Assembly: GCA_000711775.1 (NCBI GenBank) | Contig: ARYC01019252.1 | Location: 1 to 64,000 of the forward strand | DNA from: Oxytricha trifallax | Taxonomy: Eukaryota; Ciliophora; Spirotrichea; Sporadotrichida; Oxytrichidae | DNA length: 64,000 bases | Direction: 5' to 3' | Part shown: positions 46,412 through 58,854 of the stretch, piece after piece | Numbering within the stretch: the first letter of the stretch is position 1 | Layout: each line of letters opens with the position of its first letter | Notes under the pieces: model-generated | Seen by the model: only the letters and a program-made list of their open reading frames with translations | Told to the model about the DNA's origin: nothing | The model's database searches: none | Program-made: the position numbers and the translations under genes

Positions 46412-49400
46412 TCAGATTTTCATCTTCTTGGCTCTTTGAGCTTTATTCTTTTGCTTGTTGTCTCTTCTCTATTTTTGGCGTTGTTGAATAAATTTACCGA
46501 AAGTTTCCTTTTCTTTCACTGGCTTTCCTTCATACAAAATATTGAATAGAAAAAATTAATATTAAATTTCAAATTGCTTATAGTCAAGACATTAGAACCA
46601 GATTTTACATTATATTAAACTAGAATAATTGGGATAATAACAATTGGATTAACCAATAAAGTTTATTTGAAATAACTTTAAGATAATAAATATATAATTT
46701 TTAGACTGTAGCTTTTTCTTTGGCGTCAGGGAAAATTTCAATATATTCATCATTAGTCAACACTTGCTTCTACCTGACTAAAGCAAGCCAAAGTCTATAT
46801 TCATAAAATTTGCCTGTGTGGAATTCATCTGGATAATCATTTATTGAAATAATCCTAATTTAGGTTCATATAGAAATTTTAGAAAGAATTTGAAAATACT
46901 CTGTATACACTTTTGTTATTTTAGGTAATCCTTGATGTTATCCTTAAATAATCTTTCATTTTGATAGTGTCCTGAGAGCAATATCTTAATCTTTTCCTTT
47001 ATAACAGCGTACTGGTTGCCTTACTTGATTATCTTCTGGAAGATTTGAGATCTGTCACCTCTACCCAAGTAGAATCCACTTTGAACCATAACTGCAGCTG
47101 CATAGTAAATATTTGGTGTTTCAAGGAAGAGAATAGCTTATTCACTTGACAAGGCTCCTTGCAAACTTGCTCTTACAGCACTCAAAATAAAAATAAAGAA
47201 TAAAAAATAGAGCTTAAATCTTTTTCATTAGTACTCTCTCTACCAGAAAATTCATTTCTTAAGTTTGAAGTTAAAATCTTTGTCAAATATGCGGTAGCAT
47301 CTCTTAATTATGGATTTCCATATAGTGCTTTGAGTCAATTGCGTCTCTTCTCTAGTGATTCTTTGGCTGCATTATATTCTGGAACATAATGGCTAAGAGG
47401 ATTTCTTTGTTCCCTTCAATAAATGGAATCTCACTAAGCTTTTCAATTTTCTTGTCTTGATAGACTCCTAGGAGGTTTGCAATCGCAATTAAATCTACAC
47501 TCTTCTTGTTCAATAAAATTGTAAGCAAAAAAAAGAGCGATGATTTTATAATTATAAATGATTGAATTGATTGAAGTGTCTCTCAGTTCCATTAAGAATT
47601 TTCTAAATTTAACTATCAGCTTTTTCGATTTGCTACAACCATGGCTTTTAAGCTACTAATTAGTTAGTCTTAGCTGTGAGATCAATCTTCTCAACTTAAA
47701 CTGCCTTAGCTTAGCCTTTCTACTCTTCTTTCTTTTCCTCTTTTAAATAATAAATTATGTTATCAATAAATCTTCAACAATTTATGTAGTTGGAAGGTTA
47801 TCCTTATCTAGGGATTTGAAGTAATCTGCTTAAGCTTGGAAAATTGCTAGTTTGTTATTTCTAAGTAATTTATAAATCACATTCACATAGTATTATGACA
47901 AAGTTATAAATGCCTTTGTAATATCACCTCCATCTTTAGCTTGACCAGCCTTAAATTCAGCTTAAACTTCTTTGTCCTTAGCAGCCATTACTTCAGAGAC
48001 CGCTGCTTCGTAATCTGGATAAAGAACGTTTAGGATGTTGCTCTTTTCAAGAGGTTCATAAATATAAATATTAAAAGTTGAGCATCAGACTTAAGACATC
48101 TTCTTAAGTGCTCTTCAAAGGCAAATCTTATTAACTTTTGAATCTTAGCAAGGTCAAGTTGTTACTCTTCTTTGAAATATTGATGATAGTTCTCTAGCTA
48201 AGTCAAAACGTAAAGTTGAGAAAGCATGACTGGAATTGATGCTACAATATCGGCTGTTCTAAACTCTGGACCAGCTAGGAAGTTAGTAATCAACTCAATA
48301 ATCTATATTCTGTGCTATTCATTGAAAGTCATCATATTCTTGCAAGTTTCAAGAACAAGCTTCTAAATTTGGTGAAAAACTTACTTGTTTTCAGTCTAAG
48401 CCTTCTCAATTGACTTGAGTAAGACTAAATATGGAACAGTGAAGTATTGAGAAGAAGTATAGCCCATGATATCAAGAGTACACATGAAACCATATACAGG
48501 TGGAGCCTTTCTTCTAGCAATCTCCCAATCTATAGTTTTAATACTTTTTAAATAAACAACTTTTTTCTTAATATTAAATGCTCGTGACAGAGATAAAGTG
48601 GCATTACTCCTGTAATGTTTTCTCTACCAAGTCCCATAGCTAAGTTTCCCTAAGTAGATTTATCAAAACCTCCATGAGCCATGTCATTTCTTCCAATTTA
48701 GAATGCAGATGAGTCCAAGAAACTGTCAGCTGTCATAAATGTTGGGATAATGTCCTTAATTACAAGTCTAGTTGGGTCAGCTACTGCAGCCTCTGATCTT
48801 CCAATATCTAAGCCCAAGCACATACAATCTTACATCTCAAGTGCTTCTATCATATCATTGCATGACAATGGGCAGCTTCCCACGATATCAATAAGTTCAA
48901 ATTAATTAATAGATAAGTATTGATAATATTTTGCTTGATTAAGTTCTTTGTGCTTTTCTCTTAGTTCCTTGAAATCAAACTTTTTAGTTGTTTCCTTGAG
49001 TTGTTGATCTAGTTTCTTATAAAACTATTCATTTTTAACAGCCCTTTCGTCAAGCTTCTTTTATAGACCTCTCTTTCTTACAGCTCTGTATGCCAAATCG
49101 TTTAATTAAGCAATCTGAGCATTATTGATTCTTCCAGTTGCATTTCTGAGCATCTCAATAATTTGAATAGTTTTTCCTTTGCACTCTGAAATCTCCTCCA
49201 TAATTTCCTTCTTGATTTCTCTATCCTTGATAACATAAATAAAATATAGTTAAAAGATCTTCATTGCCATTTCAATGAATGTATCAAGTTGCTTATCAAG
49301 AAGGTTGACTTCTTCATAGATATCTTGTGAAGTTCTTCCACTCTATGATTTTTGCACTTCTTGAATTGAATTGAAAATAAGTTTGTTAACAAGTTGAACT

Positions 49401-50572
49401 TAAGCCTTGACCAAAACCTCTGGAGATGGATTCTCTACCAACTCAATTCTGAATTTGACCTTCTCTTCTCTAGTTGGCAAAACTAAAATTGATTCAATGT
49501 CATTAAGAACAGCTTCTTTTATCAAAGTCTAAGCAGTAAAGTCAAGCATTTTAGGGCCTTCAATCTTCTTTTGCTTGATTTCTCCAGTTTACTCATCTAC
49601 CTCCTCGTCATCATCTATCACAAGATTCTTCTCAAGAATGAACTTATCCTTATACTCCATGCAGTTAGATGAGACTCTTAGCAATAATCCTTCTTGAGAT
49701 TATGCCATAGAGAGTGACTAAGCGAGACAGTTCTGGATCTATTCAGAGTAATCACCTTGATCTGTGTTGATATAGAAGAAGTTTCCGAGCTCAGTTCCTG
49801 ATTTTGCGATATCATTCAAGAATGGAGCATCATGAGATGAAGTAAAACCGATTGTCAAATATCTTGTATTTATATGGCTTGCTTCAAGATTCTTATTCAA
49901 GATCTCCAAAGACTTCATTATGCAAAGTATAAAATGAAATTATGGTTGACTTATTGTTCATAGTATCTTGACCGTCTGTGAAGAAGATGATTGATAGATC
50001 CTGAACAACGTTACTTTCAGTAAATTTCTTGATGAAGTTAAAAACAGCTACAAAATTTGTGCTTCCTCCAGCTCTATTTCCTGTGCAGAAATTTTGATAG
50101 TTAATAAGATCAGATGGCTTTCCATCATATCTTCCAGTAGTGACACCATCGTTATAGTAACAAACTCCAATACTTTCGTAGTCGTTACTCCCAAAGATTG
50201 ATTCTCCAATCATTTAAGCACCTTTTTGTAAGGCTAATAAAAAAAAGAAAAAGTAAGTAAGTATAGTACTACTGTAAAAATTAAAAATAAAGGCTGTGTA
50301 AGGCATTCCAGACATTGATCCACTCTTATCGAAGCATAAGATCAGTGATCTTCCCTTGTTTATATTTTATTAAAGAAAGATGGAATTTATCGCTTGTATT
50401 GAATCATAATTAAATCCTTGCTTGATCTGGATTGAACTTCACCTGGTGTGATACCAGTCAGAGCTTGATATTATCTCTCTGGGATCTGTGTTGACAATTA
50501 AGCATAGATGTAATCCTCTTTCAAAGGGAAATATCTTAAAGTTATTTCAGGTAAGTTTTAATGGCTTTCCAT
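46412..50572 (-). CDS. von Willebrand factor A domain protein
   Basis: Intracellular vWA proteins often act in multi-protein complexes. It starts MESHQNLPEITLRYF at 50572. The MIDAS motif is intact as LILCFDKSGSMSG (DxSxS). Later come NRAGGSTNF with the MIDAS Thr/Ser region, and IIFFTDGQDT with the conserved Asp. The vWA domain covers about 50310-49850. Behind it lies a long, mostly helical region with DDDEEVDEQTGEIKQKKIEG, GCMCLG-like Cys positions and MGLGRENITGVMPLYLCHEH. The C-terminus is a basic tail ending KAQRAKKMKI at TGA 46412. Several short introns occur. One frame break remains near 50415-50430, between TPGEVQ and FNYDSIQAINS. Confidence 0.8.
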
Positions 50573-50620
50573 TATATCTTTATGAGATTATTTTAATTTA
50601 ATAATTATTATTAAAATTAA

Positions 50621-50690
50621 AGCTTTACGGAAATTAATATTAGGGCTTAAGCCAGCTATGGATTAATTAGATATTACCTTATCCTTTTCA
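50621..50690. repeat. Dispersed short motif, copy 2
   Basis: TTACGGAAATTAATATTAGG followed by GCTTAAGCC, then TTAATTAGATATT and ATCCTTTT, matches copy 1 at 21127 over about 65 bp. It lies about 50 bp upstream of the vWA gene's start codon. Confidence 0.6.
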
Positions 50691-51269
50691 CTTTCATATT
50701 TAATAATAATGATAACTATTGCTATAAAAAAATTAACATAACTATCAAAATATGACTATAAAAATTAAAATATTTGTAAATTTAACTAATTCTATAATAT
50801 GTCGAATTGATTCTCCCTTAAATAATTAATTAAACCAATTATATCACCTAATTGATAAAATATTATCAGATTTATTAAAATTCAAGAGAATTTATATTGA
50901 TTATTTTATGAAGTGAATGTAGATAATTCTTTTTAAGAAAGTGGATATATTTGAAAAGTTAAATGAAGGGTTTTAAAATATTTTTTCTTCAAAAAATTCA
51001 CCTTTAAAAATCTAACTAACTAATAAAGTGAATTTCGAATTTTAATCATCAATTAAACCCATTAAATTAACACTAAAATTTGTTCTAAATTGTTAATATT
51101 CTACTTACTTTTTACTAATAAATTGGATATCGTTTACAAATAAATAAGGACGATATTCTGGTATAAAAATTTCTTAGTATTAACAGATTATATTTTTAAA
51201 ACTTATTGATTTTAAGTTGAAATATATTGGGTTTTAAATTGATGAATATGATTTTGCGAGGTAATCTCT

Positions 51270-51970
51270 GATGAGTAATGAGTAATCTCAAATTAAATTT
51301 AACATATCACTGTTTAATACTAAAATCAAACCATCAATCTTAGTCGTGACGTAGAAGTATCTGAAGTGAGTTGACGTGGCAATCAATGACGTGGCAAGTC
51401 GTGAACTAGAAAACTCCGAAAAACCACCTAGCCCCCCATTCCACATTTCCCTGTACCGAGATGTAAAATCAGAGATAAGAGCCTAGCGAACTAGGAGTAT
51501 CCCCCACAGAGCTCGTAGAGATCTGCTTCCTGTAAACAATTAAAGGGGAGTCTGGAGAAAACGCTTACCAGGTTCCACCGCTGCTGAGATAGTAGTCTCT
51601 GTCCTTTCGCTATGGTAGCCTCATTAACCCGACCTGGTGTGGGAGGAAAATCATTATCGTTGGCTTCTATGGTTCTCATCGTCTCACTTTTGAAGGTTGA
51701 GCACCACCTTCATCCTGCTCCCTATTACCTAGGAAGCTGAACTCACGCCAGGAAGCTCATCTATTGCAGGGAAATCCTTAGCGTGCAGACGACTCGAGGA
51801 GTCTAGGATCTGACAGATTGAACCCCGCCGACTGACCCCTAATGCGGTGAACCCAGCAACCCCCTGCCTACCCTCAGCAGGCTTTAGTGTAGTAGAAAGC
51901 TCTATTAGAAAGTCTCCAGCCTCGGGCCCCTGTGGGTCACCCTATCCTTTAACTTTCTAATTTAATAATT
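51270..51970 (-). mobile_element. Retroposon-like repeat, copy B (about 701 bp)
   Basis: Same family and orientation as 10345-11030. Perfect 12-bp duplications GAGGTAATCTCT flank it at 51258-51269 and 51971-51982. On the minus strand the far end is a short tandem tail (ATTACTC repeated), and the pol III-like GGTTCAA box is present. The 62-codon conserved frame lies at 51491-51679. Both copies show small scattered differences, so neither is brand new. Confidence 0.75.
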
Positions 51971-52058
51971 GAGGTAATCTCTAGAAATTAATAGACAACG
52001 AATATTAATATATTCACTGAGCATTTTACATGATGATCTTATCATGTGAAGTTTCTAA

Positions 52059-55000
52059 TCAAGGTCTTTGACTTGTTTCTTGATTTTTGAGCTTGTGAAA
52101 TTTGCCCTGTCTAAGCGGTCTCGATGTGACCAGTATCCAGGACGTATCTTCTACTCTTAAGTAATTGTCTGGCCATTTTGAAGTTTTCTGTAAAAGGATA
52201 TATTAAAACTAATAGTATTATTCTTACTGGCCTTGATATAGACTATTTATTAGAGATGCATTTAAAAATGTAAAATCTTATATAGAAGTAAACGAGTAAG
52301 TTAACTAAGTAGGATGGCAAGAGATTTTTGCTTTCCATTTCAGTAGTTTGCAACTTTAGTTCAAGTGCTTCTAGGGCTTAATCAAATGTTGCCTTGGCTT
52401 GATCCATATCTCCAGCACAAATATTGATAGCGCTGATGTTGATTGTCTGAATAATAGAAGAGTTGAGAGAGGATTTTTCTTCTCTAATGTTCGAGGCAAC
52501 ATTGTCAAATTTTAATTTAACTTCTGGGTCAAGTTAATTCTCTACTTTCAAGCAATCCAAAGCTTGTTGGGTCTATCCCATCATTGTGTAAGCTTCAGCC
52601 AAATATTGCATCACAATAAACCTATGAGAAATAAATTAATTAACCAATATCATACTTTGTCTAGGCGTTTGGGTTCAAGTTTCTTAGAATATTGTTGCCA
52701 GTTTTGATAGCACTCTGGAAATCATTTGAGAGTAATTATGCGTAACAAAGGTGCATCAAGATGTTCTTTTTTAATGTTTCGTACTTCTTGTCCCTAATTA
52801 AAGTTTATAATATTAATTTGTACATACACTTGCTGTCTGATTTATTGTTTATAAGCAATTAAATCCTACTATGATTATGGATACTCAGTCAAGTATTAAA
52901 TGTCTTCAGATTCATTGAGGTTCTGAGGTTCAAATGATGCATTGATAGAATCTGGAAGATTTTGACTAACACCCACGCTGAAGTGACCAACTTAAATTCT
53001 TTCATTATTCTAAAGAGAACATTAAATCTTAAATTCAAGCTTACTGCTGTTATCACGCTATTAAGATGTTGCTATCTTAACAGGAATCTGATGTATAGTG
53101 AATAGTTGATCTCATTTTGCTTATGCTCTTCGATACCAATTAGGGCATTTTGAAAGTACATAATAGCACTCTATAAGCTCATTGATTCTGGTGGCATGTT
53201 TATCTAATTTTGCTTTTGCTATTGAGCTAATTTCTCTTTCTTTTGTTGAGCTTTGGTTTGCTTTTGAATATAACCTTGACTTTGAGATTTCAGGATCTCT
53301 TATTGTTGTTGCTTCAATTTTTCAAATTGAGTTTAGTCGTGTGAAGTCATTGCTGACTCAAGATTTTATAGTGAATCCCCGGTTTATGTTAAGATAAATC
53401 TTTAGGTACAAAATATGGTAATGATTGTAAAAAATTATTTCTAAACATATTAATTTTTTTACAATTTAATAAAATCTATAAATAATATGATTGACAAATT
53501 ATATCTAAATATATTTTATTCAAAAAATTTAGGTAAATAAGTGATTTTTATGGAAGATAAAAATATGAATCTAGAATTTACTATATAATACAGAATAAAA
53601 TTAATAATATTACCCAAATCTTTTATGCTGTTGTTGTGAGTTTACTTTAGTGTAACTTGGTTCGCCAAATCCCATTGCTTTATAGAACACATCTGATTGA
53701 TATTAAGAGCTCAATTATTCTTGATATAATTATTGGTTGAGTGATAGACTTGCTTGACCCATGTAGTACCATAACTAGATATCAAATTTATAATGAATAA
53801 AATTAAATTACTCTTGGATGGTGTCTCAATGAATGAGATGCCTTTTCAAAGCTTCTGAATGCTTCCTCAAACTTTCCGACTTTGAATAGAGCCTAAAAGA
53901 TATCATAAATAAATGATACTTACAATGCCATAGTTATAGAGTATCTCTGATATTTTCTAAGTATTTAGGTGACTAATATGCTCATTTGGATTATCACTGT
54001 CGTTTTAAAGAGATGGTTGACCATTCTGGCTCTTTTCAACATATTTAAGAGCTTTTGAGAAATAAAAGATGGCTAAGCTATACTTTTGAAGCTTTAAATG
54101 AATAATCCCTAGGTTGTTGAAGTAGTAGTGAGGGAAGGAGTTTTGGCACTTTTAGTAAACTGAATCTGCTTTTGAGTTCTCATCTTAAAGTTTGATAAAG
54201 TTGCATGATGGATGTGGACTGTTGCTAGCCTTTTCATCTAGAGTCAACGTCTTGATGCTTTTTAAGAAATTTCCTTCTTTCAAGTGAATCTAGGCTTTTA
54301 AGCTATTAACCATTCCAAGATGCTACACCATAGCTAAGACATTAATTTATGACTTTACCTTTACAGGATCTTAGCCATATTTGTCTTTGAACTCACCAGC
54401 TGATTTTAGCTCAAGTTAAGCACCTTCAACATCCCCTTGTTAAAGAAGGAACAAAGAAGTAAAACTTTTCAGAAGGAACATATATTCATGAATATTCATA
54501 TTTTTTGGAGAAATTGCATGCTTTCTTAAATATGAAGTATTTATGATGCAAAAGCTATTCTTTTTAGAGAGTTTTTTATTGAAATTAATTCATTATAATC
54601 TAAAATAATTTAAGTGCCCTGTATCTTATTTAGGACGTTTACATCTAAAAATTCCTCGCTCATATCACTTTTAGATTCCTCTTATGTCGAGTTATGGGAT
54701 TTGATTTCTTCCTCTGTTTAGCTTCTAATAAGCTATTTCTACTGAATAGTCTATTAAAATTCTCTTAACTTGACTTTCAAGTAATAAATAATGGGCCACG
54801 CAGACTCATTTTATTTCAATTCGTACAAAATTTGTAGCATCAAGAACATGCTTTTAATCATTAAGAATTCTTCTACTTGCTCAAGATTCTTAATTATTTC
54901 AATTAAATAGCTCAAGGACTTTCCATACTGCTGTAATTAATAGCTCATAGCTGCAATATTATATAGAAGTACTGGATTTACTTCATTGACACTCAGTTAG

Positions 55001-56156
55001 AAGATTTGCTAACCATCAATACTCAAATTGCTCGACTTTCCAACTTAGCCTTAAACTCCAGCTCTTTATTGAAAAGTTTAATTTTGTTATGAGCCTACTC
55101 CTGCTCCTATAGACTATCCTCCTGGATTTTAGCCTTAGAGTATTAATTATTATTTAATGCTATACCGAAATTAATAGTTGGGACTTAAGCCAAAACAGAT
55201 ATGATAATCACGATAGCTTCATACTTGGTTTATGGGCCTCAAACTAAATCCATTCAAGAAACTTTATATTATATGCTGAACGGAATAGCTTCAGAAACGT
55301 CCTCGTTCATTATTGTTTGGCTTTACCTAGCGGTGAAACTCTAAGAGATACTCTACTAGAGTTTTCTTATGCAATGTATAAGTCTCTCTTTTCTTTCAGA
55401 AATAGAGTCTTGTCATAAGATCCGAGCGGTCTCTATCTTATAGTCCTACCCTATCTTTTATGCAGTCAACTAGCCTAAGAGTTAATCTGATGCTTATTAA
55501 TACTGCTGCGCCAAATTTGCAGGAATTTGATATTGATTTCCAATTTAAATTAAGTTTTAAGTCACTCCATTTTCAGTTACTTGCTTAATGGAACAGTTTG
55601 GTGCTTTAGTTATTTATACCATATCAGTAGCAAGGTTTGTGAGATCATTCAAATATTTCTAAGGGAATTTGCACTTTTCCGCATAATATTAAGTGATGAG
55701 AACATTAAAAGCTAAATATACTATATTTAAAAATTTATACTTTTACTTTCTAAAAAAATTTAAGTTTTTTATGCTAAAAAATAGCATTGTAAAATTTGAT
55801 TTTTAGACGATTCTATTCTTTTTTCACTTATAAATGCCATTTCGTATTATTAATTACATAAAATTATTTTAATATTAATTACATTAATTCCGAGCCATTT
55901 AAAATACTCATAAATCAAGATTTAAAAACCTTGTTAAAAGAATTATTGGCTTTTATTCTACTAATAACGCGAATCTTTTTCATCTAAACCACTCTTTAAC
56001 TTATCAAGTAATCTATAATTATGATGACTATAAAACTGCTTACTTTTAAGTTTCTTTAAAGTTTGACTTTTGATAAGCTTCAAAAGATTTCATTGAAAGA
56101 TCTTCTGGGGATCCTGCTTCAATATTTCCCAACATTACGTTGATATCGGAAGACAT
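52059..56156 (-). CDS. CNOT10: CNOT10, TPR subunit of the CCR4-NOT deadenylase complex
   Basis: CNOT10 is a helical TPR protein bound to CNOT11 in the complex that shortens mRNA poly(A) tails. Diagnostic family blocks appear in order: VLLYNIAAMSYQLQQYGKSL, then YFSKALKYVEKS after GIIHLKLQKYSLA, then ALFKVGKFEEAFRSFEKAS with HHPRLWYYMGQASLSL. A Gln-rich linker (LQGQNPGGQSIGAGVGSQQ) precedes the first. The N-terminal piece MSSDINVMLGNIEAGSPEDL starts at 56156, and a minus-strand piece at 55480-55700 (YYAEKCKFPQKYLNDL) probably follows it. Several GT-AG introns occur. The interval 55158-55470 carries a dispersed repeat motif and is probably an IES. The end at 52059 follows the exon beginning KTSKWPDNYLR. 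Confidence 0.8.
55158..55470. other. Probable IES carrying a dispersed repeat motif (copy 3)
   Basis: Between two CNOT10 coding pieces lies an interval beginning CCGAAATTAATAGTTGGGAC, a diverged copy of the motif at 21127 and 50621. No pointer pair was identified, and the right limit is approximate. Confidence 0.4.
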
Positions 56157-56259
56157 ATTATATAATATTATAACATGCTATTTAAAATTACTTCAATTAT
56201 TCTAATTCAACAGAAGAATATTCACTTTAAATTTAAAGAATAAAAATTAATGAAATTGC

Positions 56260-57089
56260 TCATAAATTTCTGGATAGTCTCATAGCAGCGGATGTTGCCC
56301 AAGATCCAGCTTGATATAAAGCATATTCTAAAGACTTTTCCTTTTTTATTTGCTCTACATCTATAAGTCTATTTGATTTTTCAAACTGTTCATAACTTTA
56401 ATCTCTTATCTCAATAATTTGCTTTCTTAACTCATGATTCTCAATGCCTTTTTCATTTAAGATCCTTAACTATTCGTCATTTTCATCCTATAAAAAGTTT
56501 TAAGCATAAGGTTGTGCAAATACCTAGAGGCCTTTTTCGATTGAGAATAAGAGAACGTTAGTGTATTTCTATCCAAGGAATAAACTAGAGCCTGCTGCCA
56601 GTAAACTAAAGGCTTGACCAAGTGGCATCAATAAAGAAGGCCTTGCTCTAGAATTTGGCATATCGCTTTCAATTTTGTCAATATCCTTCTCTTAGTTTGT
56701 CCTTAAATCCTACATTTAAAATTAATGAGTATTCATTTTATTCAGTTGCGATAACTTACATCTAGAAACTTTTAGTCTTAATTGTTTTATGAATAAGTGT
56801 TTGTGTAAAAATCTAGATTTTAAGATATAGATTTAGTCGTTTATCTTGCTAGATGGTTTGATCTCTGAATTTATTAAACAACCTCCTACTTAGTTGGTTC
56901 TTTTTAAAGATCAGGTGGATACAAGAAATTTGTCACTTATTCAGTGCCTTGCACTCCAACTTCAATAACATTATAGATAAGGTTATTAAAGGTAGAAGTC
57001 TGTTAATTTTCTGATTTTTATGAGAATGCAAACTTTTAAATACTCAAAAATGGTATATTCTTTTTTTGATTTATGGTTTTAATGATCAT
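56260..57089 (-). CDS. COQ7: COQ7-like (demethoxyubiquinone hydroxylase family) protein
   Basis: COQ7 is a mitochondrial diiron enzyme in ubiquinone synthesis. Matching blocks are EVGVQGTEQV (family EVGAQQIY), RARPSLLMPLG (family RPTALLPLW), FSLLAAGSSLFLGQ and ENDEQLRIL (family HYNDQLR). The C-terminus YQAGSWATSAAMRLSRNL recalls the final helix. MIIKTINQKKNIPFLSIQKF could be a targeting sequence. Two short GT-AG introns, TGA at 56260. Two canonical ligand sites look changed: the second ExxH pair reads DQSYEQF, and His is missing before YNDQL. It may therefore be a divergent or non-catalytic relative. Confidence 0.65.
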
Positions 57090-57199
57090 TTTTAATCAAT
57101 GGCTAAATAATATTTTAATTAAACAAAAAACATTGTTCTTCTAATAAATTCAAAGAGAAATTTAATCAAGAAATATTGAAAAAATTAATAAATTGAATT

Positions 57200-58731
57200 T
57201 CATTCAAGTATTCTGTCATACCATTTATCTTCACTATATAATGAAGCTATGACTTCCCTTTAATTATACAATCTTTTATTCATCTATTCGACACATTTTT
57301 TGGCTTGCTCACTTTTATCAAACTTTATATAAATTTTCCCAGCTCCCTCATTTACTAAGTATGATCCATATCTCTAAATCTAAATACAAAAGGGTAGCTT
57401 TTATCTATGACTTAAATGACTTGGCTTTGGTATCATAACTTGTCTGATTTTTCCATACTTTTCGCATTCTTCTCTTATATCATCTTCAACTTCATAAAAT
57501 TCTTGCTTGGTTTTCATGTTTTCCAACACAAGTAAATTGTTTAAGACCACTACTCTACTACTTCTAGGTTCATCAGAAGATTTTTAATTTCCTTGAATGC
57601 AGTCAATAGATTTGGCAGTCGTTGATCCAAAAATCTAGCTTGCATGACCGTTAGGCAATCTTCGAACTTATAATTTGCTTTCTTTTACTAGTAAATCATT
57701 AAAGCCATTCAAAGCCTTCTTAGTCTATTCATCGCTTTCATATTCACAATAGCAAATAATCTAGGTTTAAAGGGCTTTCATTTAATATTATCTATACACT
57801 CCAAACATCTTCAAAAGCTTTACTAAAGCCTCTGTGTCGTTTTCATAAAATTTGGGTATGTTTGATATCTCTATTGAATTGCTGAGAGCTTAGCTTAACA
57901 TTAGAACTTACTGATTAGCGGAATTTTGGCATGGAAAATTGTGAGGATTTTAAGAGTTAATTTAGTTTTGAATCCTTGTTTTACCGACCTTCAAAGGCTA
58001 TAAAAATATTTTACAAAATCAAATTCTGAAACTTACATGTCCTTAAATTGCTATTTAGTTCAATTAATGACCATTCATGCATTCTTCAATAGTCCTAAAC
58101 TCAACAAAAGCATAGTGACCATCTTGGCTGATCCAAGCAGATAAAATTGGCTATCCCGGTTTCACATTGAGTTTCATTACACACACAGCAATATTTAACA
58201 ACTCAACTAGCTTCTAATGTGTGATAGTAGGTGGCAAATTTCCAACATAAAGCTGTCTTTCATGTTTTGGGCCAATTGGTATTTCTCCTGAAGCTTCTTT
58301 TTTAGCTTGAAGCTCAAGTTCATTTTGGTATTATTTTAACAATTCTTCAGCTGAAAGATCTTTGGAAGCATAACTTGAATTGCTATAGTTTTGATAGTGC
58401 TATTGATTTGGATTGTACTGTATTTGCCCTTAATTATGAAAACTTTAAAAATTTTAATTTATGTTGTATCCCATAGTAAACTCTTAATTTTGATAAAGCT
58501 GCTGCTATTATTGCTACTTTTACATTTAATCCCAGCTTTATTGTTAAACTTATGCATGATTAGCTGACTATTATTTTCTCTCAGGAGAGTGGCTAAATAA
58601 ACATAAAATGATAAGAATTGGAATTACCTGATTGACCTTGATCGAGTTGAATTGTTGACGGTATTATTTACTTCTTAAATTACTGAAGTCTGTTACTGAG
58701 GCTTTGGAGGAGGTTTTTTACGTGGATCCAT
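57200..58731 (-). CDS. U2AF2: U2AF large subunit (U2AF65)
   Basis: U2AF65 recognises the polypyrimidine tract at 3' splice sites. MDPRKKPPPKPQQQ at 58731 is followed by an Arg/Ser-bearing segment (NNSTRSRSIRHSPERK) and a Gln-rich linker. RRM1 has RQLYVGNLPP and YAFVEFRTIEEC. RRM2 starts SIEISNIPKFY and carries IICYCEYESDEQTKKALNGF. The C-terminal UHM shows VEDDIREECEKYGKIRQVMI and GAGKIYIKFD, with KRLYNQR at the usual RxF position (Tyr for Phe). GT-AG introns occur near 58593-58627 and 57995-58040. All three domains are complete and in order; stop TGA 57200-57202. Confidence 0.9.
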
Positions 58732-58854
58732 ACTATTATTTATTTATTCTAAAATTTCACCAATTTTTAGAGCGATTTGATTTAATGGTTGAATTATTCT
58801 TTTTTGGATTTGTATTATAATTTTAAATAAATTAAATTTGTTTTGTATATTTCC

